Source: Coprinellus micaceus (taxonomy: Eukaryota; Basidiomycota; Agaricomycetes; Agaricales; Psathyrellaceae). Taken from it: a stretch of 64,000 nt of DNA. This document shows, in pieces, positions 23,716 to 35,124 of the stretch. The notes beneath the pieces were generated by a model. It saw only the letters and a list, made by a program, of their open reading frames with translations, did no database searches and was not told the DNA's origin. The first letter of the stretch is position 1. Each line of letters starts with the position of its first letter. Both the position numbers and the translations under genes were made by a program. The stretch spans positions 1,984,001-2,048,000 of the forward strand of contig OX596345.1 of NCBI GenBank assembly GCA_951394405.1, written 5' to 3'.

Positions 23716-24198
23716 TGTTGGAAGACAATGCTCATGTCAACATCTCAGTCACTATGGAACGACCCCCTTAAGGCCCCATTGGAACACTAAATTAATAGGC
23801 CTTCAAGGGGGTCGTTCCATAGTGACTGAGATGATGTCAACTCTATCTCTACAAAGAATACCTCTATTTCGAACGTTTTACTTATCTTCTATTGTTCTAC
23901 AGAGAACAACAACCACTTTGTATTATTCCCATTATACTCGCACTTATTGTTCTCTTATCTCCACCTTATCTCCATTCACTGCTATTGTTCTCTACTTATG
24001 GAACATCTATTGTTCTTTCTTATTGTTCCGCATATAGGTTATCTATTGTTCTCCACAGTATATAGTCCACACTGTAAGTGGGTGAGTCCCCATCGAACTC
24101 TCCCCACTTACAGGTGCGTATCTTGTATACCCTACTTACTTTCAATCTAATATCGAACTCTCCCCACTTACAGTGGGTCATACTTGCATCGTTCTACA
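23716..24198 (+). repeat. 3' LTR of copia copy 2, interrupted by a MITE
   Basis: 383 bp of LTR plus 93 bp of MITE plus a 7-bp duplication. LTR sequence resumes exactly after the insertion. Confidence 0.95.
23741..23833. mobile_element. 93-bp palindromic MITE
   Basis: Nearly the whole unit is one inverted repeat: about 35-bp arms beginning CATCTCAGTCACTATGG, with 29 perfect positions at the ends, around a short AT core. It is flanked by a 7-bp target duplication ATGTCAA (23734-23740, 23834-23840). It has no coding capacity. It entered the 3' LTR only, after copia copy 2 had inserted. Confidence 0.9.
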
Positions 24199-26330
24199 TC
24201 CCTGGCACCATTCAAAGGATTGATATGTCCCCTCGCAGCGCATGTTTCATTTCAGAGGTATGATAGAGTCACTGGCTCTATCTTTCAGCGATCACAGGGC
24301 TCCACCATCCCTAATGTAGGCTACACGAACCAGGAATACCCACCAATGGTCTTTCATAACTTGCGTAGACTTCTTGAGATCATATAGGATACCCACCCCA
24401 AAACCCACAGTACACGCCGTTACCGCGCTTTGATCAACAATGAGATGTCGCAGGTGCTGCGCCACCTCTGACTGGTCGTGTGTTGCCTTTCTGGTATAGA
24501 GACCCAACAAGTACGTGCAGCTACCCATTGACGGACCTGGTATTCCTGTTTCAGCTTCGGTTTTAAAGGAAGAGAATACTTATTACTGACCCTCATTCCT
24601 TCCCCCAGGATCGATCATCCATCTGACCTTACCTCTTCACCAACACAATAGCCTACATGTCGTTGCCCATACCGATGGGGCCGTCGTTCCTCCTGGCTGG
24701 TGGCCCCAACAAGCAACCAAATACTGGTCCACTGACCTTCGCGCCCCTCCCACCTGCAAAATTTGGTAGCACGTCTTCTCCCAGTGCCCACACGCCACGA
24801 CCATCAGGAGCGACCACTGGGTCTTCACCAACGACTGCCTTATGCATCGTGAGTCCGACCCTTTGACATTTCGCACCTGAAGCTGAAAGTCGCCCAAGCA
24901 ATGCAATGTAAAGCCTAAATACAACGACGGTACAAAGACCCATAGCTTCTGTGGCAAGGGTTGCGCCGCCACACACAAGGCGAAGCAGGGATCCACTGTC
25001 AAGCCCCACAGTTCGTTTGTCCTCCCTCTGTCGCCCTAGTCAGACCTAGCATAACAGCCCGATCAGACCAATGCAAAGCCCCGGGATGCACGAAACCTCC
25101 ACGCCATTCCAGCGACTACTGCTCCCAGGCGCATAAGACGTTTGTCCCCAAGCATTTCTCCAATCCTCGGGCTAACCCACATTCATATACTAGCTTGAGT
25201 GAGAACTTATGCCTGAAGTGTCTCCAGGCGCCGAAGATGGCCAACTCCTCTTTCTGCTCTCAAACATGCGTCGACAAGGCGAAGAAGAACGCTCCGATGA
25301 TCCTCAAAGTCCCTTTTGGGCACTCCACTTTCAAGAGCGGTAGGCGACTTCTTTATCATGGACCGGAATAAGCCAAAATTCTAACTGCCGACCTCATTAT
25401 CTTCGCATTGTTACCACTAGTCACAGCACAGTTCGAAGCTTCGTGGCGACACCCTGGATCCCCATGTCCAACCGTACGGAGGGTCTACAAGATAGTCACA
25501 CAGGCAGGGAAGGTTGCTGCATATAAGTTATATAGGTAAATGTAGTTTGAATGTGCTATGGGGGAACTCACCTACTAATAGAACCCAACCTAGGGCTTCC
25601 GTCGAATCACAGAGGCACTTCCTGTCTCGAGGTCGGTCCGCTGGGAACGAGAACAGGCGATGGCACGGAACTGATAGAAGTTGCAATCTCGGCGACAAGG
25701 GACATATGCGGTTCTGCTCTTCGCCCACATGCTCTTTATGCTTGATCATCCAGAACTCATTCGACATCTCGTCGTTTGGGAAGAAGACAGGATGGGGAAG
25801 GTATGTTACATCTGTGATTAGAATGACAATAGAATGAACCCATGTTCGAATTGTCATCTGTAGGTTCGGGAAGGGCATATACACATCGTCAACATCATCC
25901 AAATCCAATGACTATTCGCGTAACGACTGCAAGTCGCATCTCAAGGCGATTCTTCTAAACAAGGTCGTGGTCGGGAAGGGCGGCAAGATGCTGCAGGACG
26001 ATCGCACTCTGACATCTCCTCCCAATGGCTACGACTCGGTATGCATGCTGTGGTCGTCCTCAAACTGACCAGCACCATTCTAACGCCGTTTTAGGTTATA
26101 GGAGAGGCAGGAGGGAGCTTGAACTACGATGAGCTCGTGGTGTACCGGAACAATGCGATTATTCCATCGTACTTGGTCATGTACGACAAACCTTGAGCTG
26201 CTGCGCTGCCAGGTGTCGCCATTTCCTCACTCCGTAACTATGTCCTTGGTTCCTATCCCCGCCCAATTAGTACCATGCACATGATACACCTATTATCTAT
26301 CCTGCCTCGGATTCCAATCCAAAGAGATCA
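24199..26330 (+). repeat. Segmental duplication, copy A (continues 17578-17659)
   Basis: 17578-17659 plus 24199-26330 aligns with about 32868-35010, covering the flank, the whole PARP-like gene and its 3' flank. Coding exons and intron positions are conserved. Introns and flanks have diverged by substitutions and small indels. Copy A was later split by copia copy 2. Confidence 0.9.
24657..26196 (+). CDS. Zinc-finger/PARP-like ADP-ribosyltransferase, paralogue A
   Basis: Seven exons by splice signals, frame and comparison with paralogue B: 24657-24848, 24899-25010, 25067-25339, 25421-25535, 25594-25800, 25864-26038, 26095-26196 (391 residues, all in frame). After a Ser/Pro/Thr-rich start come three small Cys-rich modules: CxxCxxKPKY...FCGKGC near 64, then CKAPGC...YC, then CLKC...FCSQTC. 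A C-terminal PARP catalytic fold follows, with HGT, GKGIYTSS and DELVVY supplying the H-Y-E set. Such enzymes transfer ADP-ribose from NAD; the target is unknown. Copia copy 2 now occupies its left flank, ending 458 bases before the ATG, so regulation may be altered. Confidence 0.8.
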
Positions 26331-26404
26331 TTGGGCTCCGTTCGCTTTCGCACTTGGGTGGTAAGACAGTAACCAATTTCATATTTAGTATCGGGACCTA
26401 CATA

Positions 26405-28560
26405 TGCAATAGCACTGGGCAGGTGTGCACCGAGGGTCCTGAAGGCCGTAGGCAGAGCACCGCTCTGCGTCGTAGCCCCGAAGTCGATCACGCCGGCGGC
26501 GTTGGGCTTCGACGAATCGTACCGAGCTCGTTGTCGTCCTCCAGCCGCCATGCCTCGTACGGTGCCTAAACAAAGGTGAGCATGTCGTTCTCCACCTCCA
26601 AAGGCAAGACTCACTCACCCCAAGCCCTCGTGATTCCTACAAGCACCCCCATTCGCGCACTGACACCTGTCTTCGTGTCCCCATCCCATTGTCCTCCTGG
26701 TCCTCGTATAGAGCTGCGGTGCTTGTTCTGTGCGCCTGACGTCGTGCTCGCCCACGGCGTAGCGATCGAAGCGAAGCTGCTGCTACTGAGCATCGCAGTC
26801 CGAAGTCGTGCTTCGACACTTCGTTCGAAGGTTGAACTAACTGTCTTTGGCACCCTCCACCTATACACCTGAACGAATGTGAGTTTCCTCCATCATTTGA
26901 CCGTAGAACCACCGAATAAGTTACCTTCACCCCTCCCTGAAGAGCACCCCTCGATCTCGCGCAAAACGAGCCCACTATTCCCGAGTCAGCTCGTCGATCG
27001 TCCTCGGACCTCCCCTTGTACCCCCACCCCACAAGAGGAAACTTCTTCCTCGTCCTTGCGGGGTCCTTGTGCGTCGGGGTCCTAGGCATCGTAAGGAGGG
27101 CGTTCGTAGTCGTCGTAGCTGGAGTGCGGAAGCACAGCAGGCGTCGAAACTTCATTCGAAGCTCGAGCTCAGCCCCATGTGTATCTGCAGGTACGTGGGT
27201 TTCCTTCATTATTCGGCCCTTTAGGTTGGCCGATTCACTCACTGTATCTCCCCGCAGCGTCTCCTCAATACCACCGACCCGATCCCCTCCATCCCTGTTT
27301 CTGACCCTCGGATTCATCTTATGGTCGTTCTGGGTGTCGCAGCAAGATGGGGGGCCTCTAGGATGTCGTACGTAGGCTCGCCGTCGTTGTCGTAGCCTTA
27401 GGCAGGGGAGAGGGGGCCAGATGTCGTCGTTGAGTGTCAACTTCACTCCTCCTTACCGAAAACGCGAGAGATATTCACCTTGTGCCCCTAGTCCTGACGA
27501 GCGCCCCATTGACTTATATGTGAAGTGCGTTGATCCATCTAGATCCCGTCACCTGGGGCGGGGTCATACTAGGTGTCAAAGCTGGGCGCTCCTGGCGGCA
27601 GGTGAGTGCGGAAGCACGTCGGGCGTCAAGGCGTCGTTCGAAGCTCGTAGTCTCTGTTAGAGGTCCCTGTAGGTCACTGGTACCACAGGAACATGAGTCT
27701 TGGGTGTTCGGTCCTCTGCGTTGACCAATTTGCTCACCATTTATCTCCTCTTCAATACCACAGGTGATGAGCCGACTACGACTCAGTCGGCTCGCCTACA
27801 TCCCTGCTTCTGGCCCTCGTATTTTAGCGAGGTGGCAGGCTTCCGTGGAGGTCCAGGACGACGTATGAAGGGTAGCCTTCGTCGTCGAAAAAAGCCTTGG
27901 ATACGAGGTAGAGGGGCTGGATGTCATCGGTGAGGGTCGACACCCTGTTTGAGAGCCGTAGTAGTCGTTTTGGGGCCTGCCATGCGTGGTCTGGACGAGG
28001 TTGAGCTTGGGTTGTGCTCCTTACCAAAAACGCGAGATATTGTACTCACCTTGCATTCAGATGTCCTGACGAACACCTCATGTGCTTGCACGTGCAGTTC
28101 CCGTCAGTTCAAGTAAGGCTCATGCTCTTGGGTGCGGGGGCTAGTGTCGTTGACCGAATTCGTCGGTTCCTGGTTCTTCAAGCTTCAAAGGTGGTATTCG
28201 GGAATCTAGAAGGTGAGTGAGTACTAGGCTTTGCATTCACGAGTTCGAAGAGCGGCCTACATGTCCGCTTCAGTGTATACGCCAGGGAGCTACAGTGAGT
28301 ACAGGCAGGGGGCGAAGAGGATGTGGGTGAGGGGGAGCGGAAGCAAGGAAGGGAGGGTGCAGGAGAATGAATGGACGTGTCGCTGCATCTGACTTAGGCG
28401 GAGGTTGGTGGCATCCACTGTTCGTTAGAGGGCGAAAGAGAGTCTGTGTAGAAACAAGCGCCCGATGGCTGACTAATGAGATCACTCTAACCCTAAGTTG
28501 CCTTGTGTTGGCTGCTTCGTTTGCTTGAGAGGGGGCTGTCGTCACCATTGAGTAAGTTTC
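26405..28560. repeat. Degenerate repeat block R, copy A
   Basis: Shares long stretches with 35125-37310 and, in its right half, with 31176-32520. It is built of sub-repeats such as GAGTGCGGAAGCACGTCGG, CTCGATACCAC...GACGAGCCGACTACGAC and CAAAAACGCGAGATATTCACC, several times each. Intron-like signals recur on the plus strand (GTGAGT...CTCAC...CCCGCAG). The frames between encode a repeated, decayed peptide theme (PDExPIYLYVKCVGPSRSRH). I do not recognise a protein. It looks like relics of a multi-exon gene amplified and decayed. The long minus-strand frame 26637-27446 lies inside the block and is not conserved as a protein. Confidence 0.55.
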
Positions 28561-28740
28561 AGCATGCGTGGGTGCTGCAGTTGCGCTGAAAAAGTGGCGC
28601 CCTGAGTTCGATCACACTGGTTGGTAGCTCATTGGCCGTCATATGCAGCTAGTTGGTACATAGGGATGAGTTCTATTCATGAGGGCCGGGGCCAGAAGAA
28701 ACATAGTATACAAGCTGACGCAGGTATGGATTTCCAGAAA

Positions 28741-30592
28741 TTAACAACCATAAGAGGTGAGATACACAGTAGCAAGTGATAGATATGGTGGTCGGCCTAC
28801 AGGCCGGACACGCGGTGTGAGATTGGCGATCTGCTTAGTGAGCGTATCGACTTGCCTCTGCCGCTCTTCCAAAGTCTCCCTATCAGTAGAGGACAACCCG
28901 CCCTCCCTTGCCGCCCTCTGATGTGCCTTGGCTCGTGCTAATTGATCCTCGAGCGCCTTGCGGAGCTCCCTCCCTGCCCGGATTTCGCCTAGGAAGCGCT
29001 TTTCCTGCACGAGCTCGCGCTGGAGGAGCAAGATATGATCGCGAATTTCCCGCGCATTCATGGAAACTACCATCTGGTGAATGATAGCCCATGGATCTCT
29101 GACTTCTCCGGGAAGTTCGAGCCGGCTTGGTGGGTCCAGATGATGTACCGCCGCTCCGTTCGCTATTAATGGCGCCCAGTGCACCCTCAGCTCGCCAACA
29201 CGCCTGACCACATTGTCGAGCTGAGCGTCTGGGATGTTTCCCCATTTGGTTGTGACAAAGCTAACCAAATCCATCGCGTCGTCCCCACAAATCTTCGAAA
29301 AGAGGTTCAGGTTTCTCTTCGATGCGCCAGTCCACCCGTCCTTGGTCGTGTCATGAAGGTATATGACTCCGCCGACGAGCATTCTTTTACGGTATCTAGA
29401 AAGAGATTTCTGAGCTAGGTGTCCTGGGATGGGGGAGCAATGGAGCTGGCTTACGAGGTCTCCAACCATTTCGCGATCCGAATCAAAATTTCGTCGTCTC
29501 CTACGTACGTGTCGTCGAAGCCAGGCGTGTCCAGGAAGACAATGCGCCTTCCCTGAAGTGCCTTGCGAAGTGCCGCGTGCCGCAGGGGTACTCGATCGAC
29601 AGCAACGGACTCAAGCTGCGTGGTGTACGAAAACTTGTCCTCTCCAACTTGCCTTCTTTGGGAGCCGACGAGCTCGTTTATGAGCTGTAAAGAGGTTTGT
29701 GAGTACACAGTGGGGGAAGCCTTCCGGAAATGTACAGAACTTTTCCCGGCCTTCGTCTGGCCCATAATTCTGCGATCGGTGGTGCCAATCAGTTTAGGTA
29801 GCACAACCCGGGTCACATGAGGCGACGAACAGGATTACAATGTCAGTCTCGAGGCTGCCCTCGAGAACAGGGTCCAGGGGTACATCCCGTTTGATTCGGT
29901 GTTCACCCCTGAAACCGGACTGGTTCACTGCCCCGGTCTTAGATGGGCCTCCAGCATTCGTTGGCGATGGCGGGGGAGCATCCTGTCTGGACACATGCGG
30001 CGTCGGCGTGACCACTGCCCCGGCCTTGGGTGACCCTCCAGCATTCGTTGGCAGTGGCGGGGGAACATCCTGTCTGGACACATGCGGCGTCGACGGGACC
30101 ACCGATGCGGGTACACGGCACAATGAGAGTGTCTCGGACACTGGCAAAGCGAAAAAAATCTCTTCTTTAGTCGGTGCTGGCGCAGAAGTGGATGGATCCA
30201 AGTTCTCTTCTTTCGTCGGTGCTGGCGCAGGAGATGGACCCAAGTTCTCTTCTCTAGTCGGCGCTGGCGCAAAAGTCGATGTATCCGGATAGTATTTGGT
30301 TGGTAATATGGAACTGATTGATAGTGCCTGCAAACACAGCTAGCTGAGGTGGCCTCGTCGCTTCCCTATCTCAGACATGTGTTACGGACCGTAGTTTGTC
30401 CCAAGGATGGCATTGTCGACCTGCGCAATATTCCAAGTGTTAACGAAACTGCGGAACCACCAGTCTAGCACTGTGGTGGCGAGAAGGATCAGTGCGAACA
30501 CGCCGTTTCGTCCGGGCTCGTCACTCACAAAAGCCGTGTGTGGTAAACTCGTATCCGGAGAGATTCTCGAGAGCGCTCAGGACTGCGCCCAT
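28741..30592 (-). pseudogene. GTPase-like gene G1 (subfamily A), frameshifted
   Basis: Minus strand, exons 30529-30592, 30390-30470, 29831-30327, 29736-29769, 29455-29684, 28741-29395. Splice signals and the 64/81/34/230-base exon sizes match G2 and G3. The N-terminus and tandem APAPTKEE linker repeats are followed by a Walker A GQTKAGKSS (one 34-base exon), DTPGFDDT (Walker B/G3), TTKWG at the G4 position (Asp lost) and a helical C-terminal region. Exon 3 is 497 bases, which breaks phase: the exon 1-2 frame meets a stop in the linker while the G domain is open in another frame. So it is probably inactive unless translation starts in exon 3. The C-terminus also diverges from its relatives. 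Confidence 0.75.
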
Positions 30593-30944
30593 CGGGTTCG
30601 CGGCGTGGAGGGTTCCGTCTCAGAGCAATAGTGGGTTGCAGCAAAGATGTAAAACACTTGGGGGTTCGGGGGGATAGGAAAACATCAGAGGCACGCGGTT
30701 TGCACGAGGTGGTATTGTATTGGGCCAGTGCTTCATCTGCGGGGGTGAATTCCTATATCCACTGTGAGAGTGCTGTTTGAGTGCTGTGCAGCCTCGAAAC
30801 AAGCGCCAATTGATGGCTGACCAATGTGATCACCCTAACCCTAGAGCGCCTCGTGGTTGTCTGCCTCGTTGCAAAGGCGTCCGTGGTCAGTGTTTCCGGT
30901 CGTCATCCATCCATCCTCGTCCTTTCCGCCCCAAAACGCCCGGT
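30593..30944. promoter_or_regulatory. Divergent upstream region between G1 and a BTB exon-1 copy
   Basis: It holds the module AACAAGCGCCAATTGATGG, a CCAAT box (GACCAATG) and CCCTAACCCTAG (two TTAGGG-type repeats on the other strand) at 30796-30844. The part next to G1 (about 30593-30790) matches the upstream regions of G2 and G3. The part next to 30945 matches the upstream region of the intact BTB/CAP-Gly gene. Layout and conservation suggest a shared, possibly bidirectional promoter. Confidence 0.55.
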
Positions 30945-31175
30945 ATGGCGCCGACCGCCGTGGCCATCTCCCTCAGCACCTCAACGAGCTCGGATTCAGG
31001 CGCGCCACGCAGCCTGCAAGAGGCCGTACGCTATTCCACTGTCAGCTGGCAGCGCGATCTCGAGAGCCTGTTCAAGCACGCCAAGGATTGGTTCCCGGAT
31101 GTCGTTTGGGAGCTCGGTGGGGAGGTCGAGGAGGATGCAATCATCGGAGTGGGGGCCTTCACTGCAGAGAAACCG
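30945..31175 (+). pseudogene. Truncated copy of BTB/CAP-Gly exon 1
   Basis: About 77 codons, nearly identical to the start of the intact gene (44137 onward), including the motif YSTVSWQRDLESLFKHA. Homology stops abruptly near 31175, before the exon's 5' splice site, and runs straight into repeat-block sequence with a stop soon after. Its promoter module was copied with it. This is a gene fragment, not a functional gene. Confidence 0.85.
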
Positions 31176-32520
31176 CTCCATCCCTGTTTCTGACCCTCGG
31201 GTTCCTCCTGTGGTCGTTCTGGGTGTCGCAGCGAGATGGGAGGCCGCTAGGACGTCGTACGTAGGCTCGCCGTCGTTGCCATAGTCTTAGGCAGGGGAGA
31301 GGGGGCTAGATATCGTCGTTGAGTGTCAACTTCACCCTGCTCGAGAGCCGTAGTGGTCGGTTTAGGTCCCTCCCATGCGTAATTCTCAACGAGGTTGAGC
31401 CTGCGTTGTCGTCCTTACCAAAAACGCGAGATATTCACCTTGTGTCCTGTAGGCCTGACGAGCGCTCTGTTTACTTGTATGTGAAATGCGTTGGTCCATC
31501 CAGATCCCGTCACATGCGTCGGGGTCCTACGAAGGGTCAAAGCAGGGCGTTCCTGGCGGGAGGCGAGTGCAAAGCGCGTCGGGCGTTGAGGCTTCGCTCG
31601 AAGCTCGTGGCCTCCGTTACAGGTTCCCGCAAATCCTTGCTACCGAAAGAAGTGAGTCTTCATTGCGCGGACTTCGAGAGAGAGCAACGTACTCACTGTT
31701 TATCCCCCCGTAGCGACTCCTCGATACCACACAGGACGAGCCGACTACGACACGGGTCGGCCCACCCCAGTCCCTGATTATGACCCCCCGTTTCCTCCTA
31801 CCGACGTTCTGAGCGTTGTCAGTTTCCATGAAGGTACAGGACATCGTAAGGAGGGTCTCTGCCGTCGTCATGGCCTTGTATACGAGGGAGAGGGTCTCGG
31901 GTGCCGTCGTTGAGCATTGAGGCCCCATCCCCGCCTCGTTACCCGTCGCTTGAGGCTAGCTGTCGTGCGTAGATCTGAACCAAGCTGAGTTTGCTTGGTT
32001 CCTCTTTCTGGGGGCGTGGGGCAGTTCACGTACCCTACATCCCATAGTCTCGACGAGGACCTCATGCGTTTGTACGAGCAATAGCGTTGGTCCTCTCCGC
32101 TTCCGTCGAGTGCCAGTGAGATTCGTGCTATCGAGCAAATTCAACGCCCCAGCATCTCGTTTCTGCGCCTGGTGCGGTTCTTCAAGGGCGATATTCGGGA
32201 GCCTAGGAGGTGGGTGAATACTGGATTCGAACTCGATTAGTGACTTACGTGCTCTCTTCAGCGTACGGGGTGTGCCGAGTCGAACTTCGAATAGAGGCAG
32301 GGGAATAGACGGCGCAGGGTGAGGTGAGATGACTAAGAGGGAGCAGAAGGACGAGGGAGGGATGGTGGGAGGATCGGACACGTCGCTGTATCTGATTTAG
32401 ACGCAGGCTAGCGGCATCCACTGTTCGTTAGAGAGTGGAGCAGGCGAGAGTGAAATTCAGACAAGCACCAATTGATGACTGACCAATGACATCACCCTAG
32501 CTCTAGGTTACCCTGCTTCG
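31176..32520. repeat. Degenerate repeat block R, copy C
   Basis: Joined directly to the truncated BTB exon. It carries the same sub-repeats as the block at 26405-28560 and ends with the same CCAAT-containing module (32459-32507, degenerate). The right end, from about 31930, aligns with 36780-37300. Confidence 0.55.
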
Positions 32521-32867
32521 CGACTATGCTCTGGGGTCGTGCTTCGTGTCTTACACAGCACATTCACAACTATGTCGCACAAGAGTACATCGGTGCTCCT
32601 CTCGTTTCATACAAGTTCCTTCAGAAATATATCCATAGATCAGGGCTGGGAATGTCCAGGTTTGCAGTGGTACGAAGTTCGAATTGTTTCAAGGGTTTAA
32701 TCGGTTTACTCTCCTGCGCTTCCATTCCCCCCTCTGCCCTCTCACTCTTGTCAGGTCTCTTCCGACACCCTGGCTCTCGCACTGCTTGGTACTGTGCCCT
32801 TATACAAAAACACTTGCTTAACTTGGTCTCCTTGCCTCGTAACGGACACTGACACCCTATGATTACT
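32521..32867. other. No supported gene
   Basis: Unique-looking sequence between repeat block C and the start of segmental duplication copy B. Nothing recognisable. Confidence 0.4.
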
Positions 32868-35010
32868 CGCCTTCCTTCTCATGTGTTCACTGCTGGATTT
32901 GGCTACCAGAGACCAGGTACCAGGGCATTTACTTCCGTAGTGCACTTCCTGGCACCATTCAAAGGATTGGTATGTCCCCTCGCAGCACATGTTTCATTTC
33001 AGAGGTATGATAGGGTCACTGACTCTATCTTTCAGCGATCACAGGGCTCCGCCATCCCTAATGGAGGCTTCATGAACCAGGAATACCCACCAATGGCCTT
33101 TCATACCTTGCATAGACCGTTGCCGCGCTTTGATCAACGATGATGTCGCAGCCGCAGCGCCACCTCTGTGACTGGTCGTGTGTTGCCTTTCTGGTATAGA
33201 GACCCACCAAGTACACGCATCTACTCACCGATGGACCTGGTATGCCTGTTTCAGTTTCGGTTTTAAAGAAAGAGAATACTGATCCTCGTTCCTTCCCCCA
33301 AGATCCATCTGACCTCGCCTCTTCACCAACACAATAGCCTACATGTCACCACCCATACCGATGGGGCCATCGTTCCTCCCGGCTGGTGGCTCCAATAAGC
33401 GACCAAATACTGGTCCCCTGACCTTCGCGCCCCTCCTGCCTGCGAAATTTGGTGGCGCGTCTTCTCCCAGTGCCCACACGCCACGCGTACGACCATCAGG
33501 GGCGACCACTGGGTCTTCGTCAACGACCGCCTTATGCATTGTGAGTCTGGTCTTTGATGTGTCGCACCTGAGGCCGAAAGTCGTCGCAGCAATGCAACAC
33601 AAAGCCTAGATACAACGACGGTACGAAGACCCATAGCTTCTGTGGTAAGGGTTGCGCCGCCACACACAAGGTGAAGCAGGGATCCACTGTCAAGCATCAC
33701 AGTTCGTTTGTCTTCCCTCTGTCGCCCTAGTCAGTCCTAAGATAATCACCCGATCAGACCAGTGCAAGGCCCCAGGATGCACGAAACCTCCGCGTCATTC
33801 CAGTGACTACTGCTCCCAGGTCCATAAGACGTTCGTCCCCAAGCATCCCTCTGATCCTCGGGCTAACCCACATTCCTATTCTAGCTTGAGCGAGAACCTA
33901 TGCCTGAAGTGTCTCCAGGCGCCGAAGATGGCCAACTCCTCTTTCTGCTCTCAAACATGCGTCGACAAGGCGAAGAAGGACGCTCCGACGATCCTCAAAG
34001 TCCCTCTTGGGCACTCCACTTTCAAGAGCGGTACGTGACTTCTGTGCGGACCGGAATAAGCCAAAATTCTAACTGCCAACCTCGTTGTCTTCGCATTGGT
34101 ATCACTCACAGTCACAGCACAGTTCGAAGCTTCGTGGAGACATCCTGGATCCCCATGTCCAACCGTACGGAGGGTCTACAAGATAGTCACACAGGCAGGG
34201 AAGGTTGCTGCGTATAAGTTATATAGGTAAATGTAGTTTTGACTGTGCTACGGGGGAACTCACCTACTGATAGGATCTAATCTAGGGCTTCCGTCGAATC
34301 GCAGAGGCACTTCCTGTCTCGAGGTCGATCCGCTGGGAATGAGAACAGGCGATGGCACGGAACTGATAGAAATTGCAATCTTGGCGACAAGGGACATATG
34401 CGGTTCTGCTCTTCGCCCACATGCTCTTTGTGCTTGGTCATCCAGAACTCATTCGATATCTCGTCGTTTGGGAAGAAGACGGGATGGGGAAGGTACGTTC
34501 GGTCTGTTATTAGAATGAACCCGTTCTCGAATCGTCACCCGCAGGTTCGGGAAGGGCATATACACATCGTCAACGTCGTCCAAATCCAACGACTATTCGC
34601 ACAACGACTGCAAGTCGCATCTCAAGGCGATTCTTCTGAACAAGGTTGTGGTCGGGAAGGGCTGCAAGTTGCTCCAGGACGATCGCACTCTGACATCTCC
34701 TCCCAAGGGCTACGACTCGGTACGCATGTTGGGTCGTCCTCAAATTGACCAGCACCATTCTAACACTGTTTTAGGTTATAGGAGAGGCAGGAGGGAGCTT
34801 GAACTACGACGAGCTCGTGGTGTACCGGAACGATGCTATTATGCCATCCTACTTGGTCATGTACGACAAACCTTGAGCTGCACTGCGAGGTGTCACCAAT
34901 CTCTCGTTCCGTAACTGTGTCCCGGGTTTCCTATAACTGCCCAAGTAGTACCATGCCATGCTCAAGATATACCTATTATCTATCCTGCCTCGGAGTCCGG
35001 TCGAGAGAGA
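32868..35010 (+). repeat. Segmental duplication, copy B
   Basis: Partner of 17578-17659 plus 24199-26330. It lacks the copia insertion; the sequence around 32,940-32,955 is the empty-site version (GTGCACTTCCTGGCACC). Confidence 0.9.
33343..34876 (+). CDS. Zinc-finger/PARP-like ADP-ribosyltransferase, paralogue B
   Basis: Exons 33343-33540, 33590-33701, 33758-34030, 34112-34226, 34286-34492, 34545-34719, 34775-34876 (393 residues, in frame). The exon 4 start could be 34118, which stays in frame. Three Cys-rich modules: residues 64-89 (CIQCNTKPRY...FCGKGC), 106-126 (CKAPGC...YCSQVH) and 152-171 (CLKC...FCSQTC). The PARP fold runs from about 195 to the end with His257 (HGT), Tyr308 (GKGIYTSS) and Glu373 (YDELVVY), the H-Y-E arrangement of active ADP-ribosyltransferases. 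Treble-clef-like fingers before a PARP domain suggest nucleic-acid or protein docking. Intron 2 is 56 bases. Both paralogues keep all key residues. Confidence 0.82.
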
Positions 35011-35124
35011 TCGTTGGGCTCGCTGAGAACCCTTCCATCACTACTTGCAATGAGCTTCCCCATCCCGGTACTCGCCCTCGCTAACCATATCTCCCACCAC
35101 CGACTCCACACACCGCTCCTGTCC

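Larger units (their letters stand above)
17660..24198 (+). mobile_element. Second Ty1/copia element, degenerate and nested (copy 2)
   Basis: Same family as 1581-7788. The LTRs are 17660-18042 (383 bp) and 23716-24198 (483 bp because of an inserted MITE). The target duplication TCCCT lies at 17655-17659 and 24199-24203. Besides the MITE, the LTRs differ by three transitions, so this copy is older than copy 1. Internal damage: a 223-bp TG...CA insertion in gag (19050-19272) and a nonsense change in pol (22267). It sits in the left flank of the first PARP-like gene; removing it joins sequence that is continuous in the paralogous region near 32,940. Confidence 0.96.

Noticed and set aside
26637..27446. 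269-codon minus-strand frame in repeat block A
   Set aside because: Not conserved as protein in blocks B and C. Composition is that of the repeat, and intron-like signals favour the plus strand.
28496..28510. Telomere repeats indicating a chromosome end
   Set aside because: Only one or two TTAGGG-like units, internal and part of a duplicated promoter-like module.
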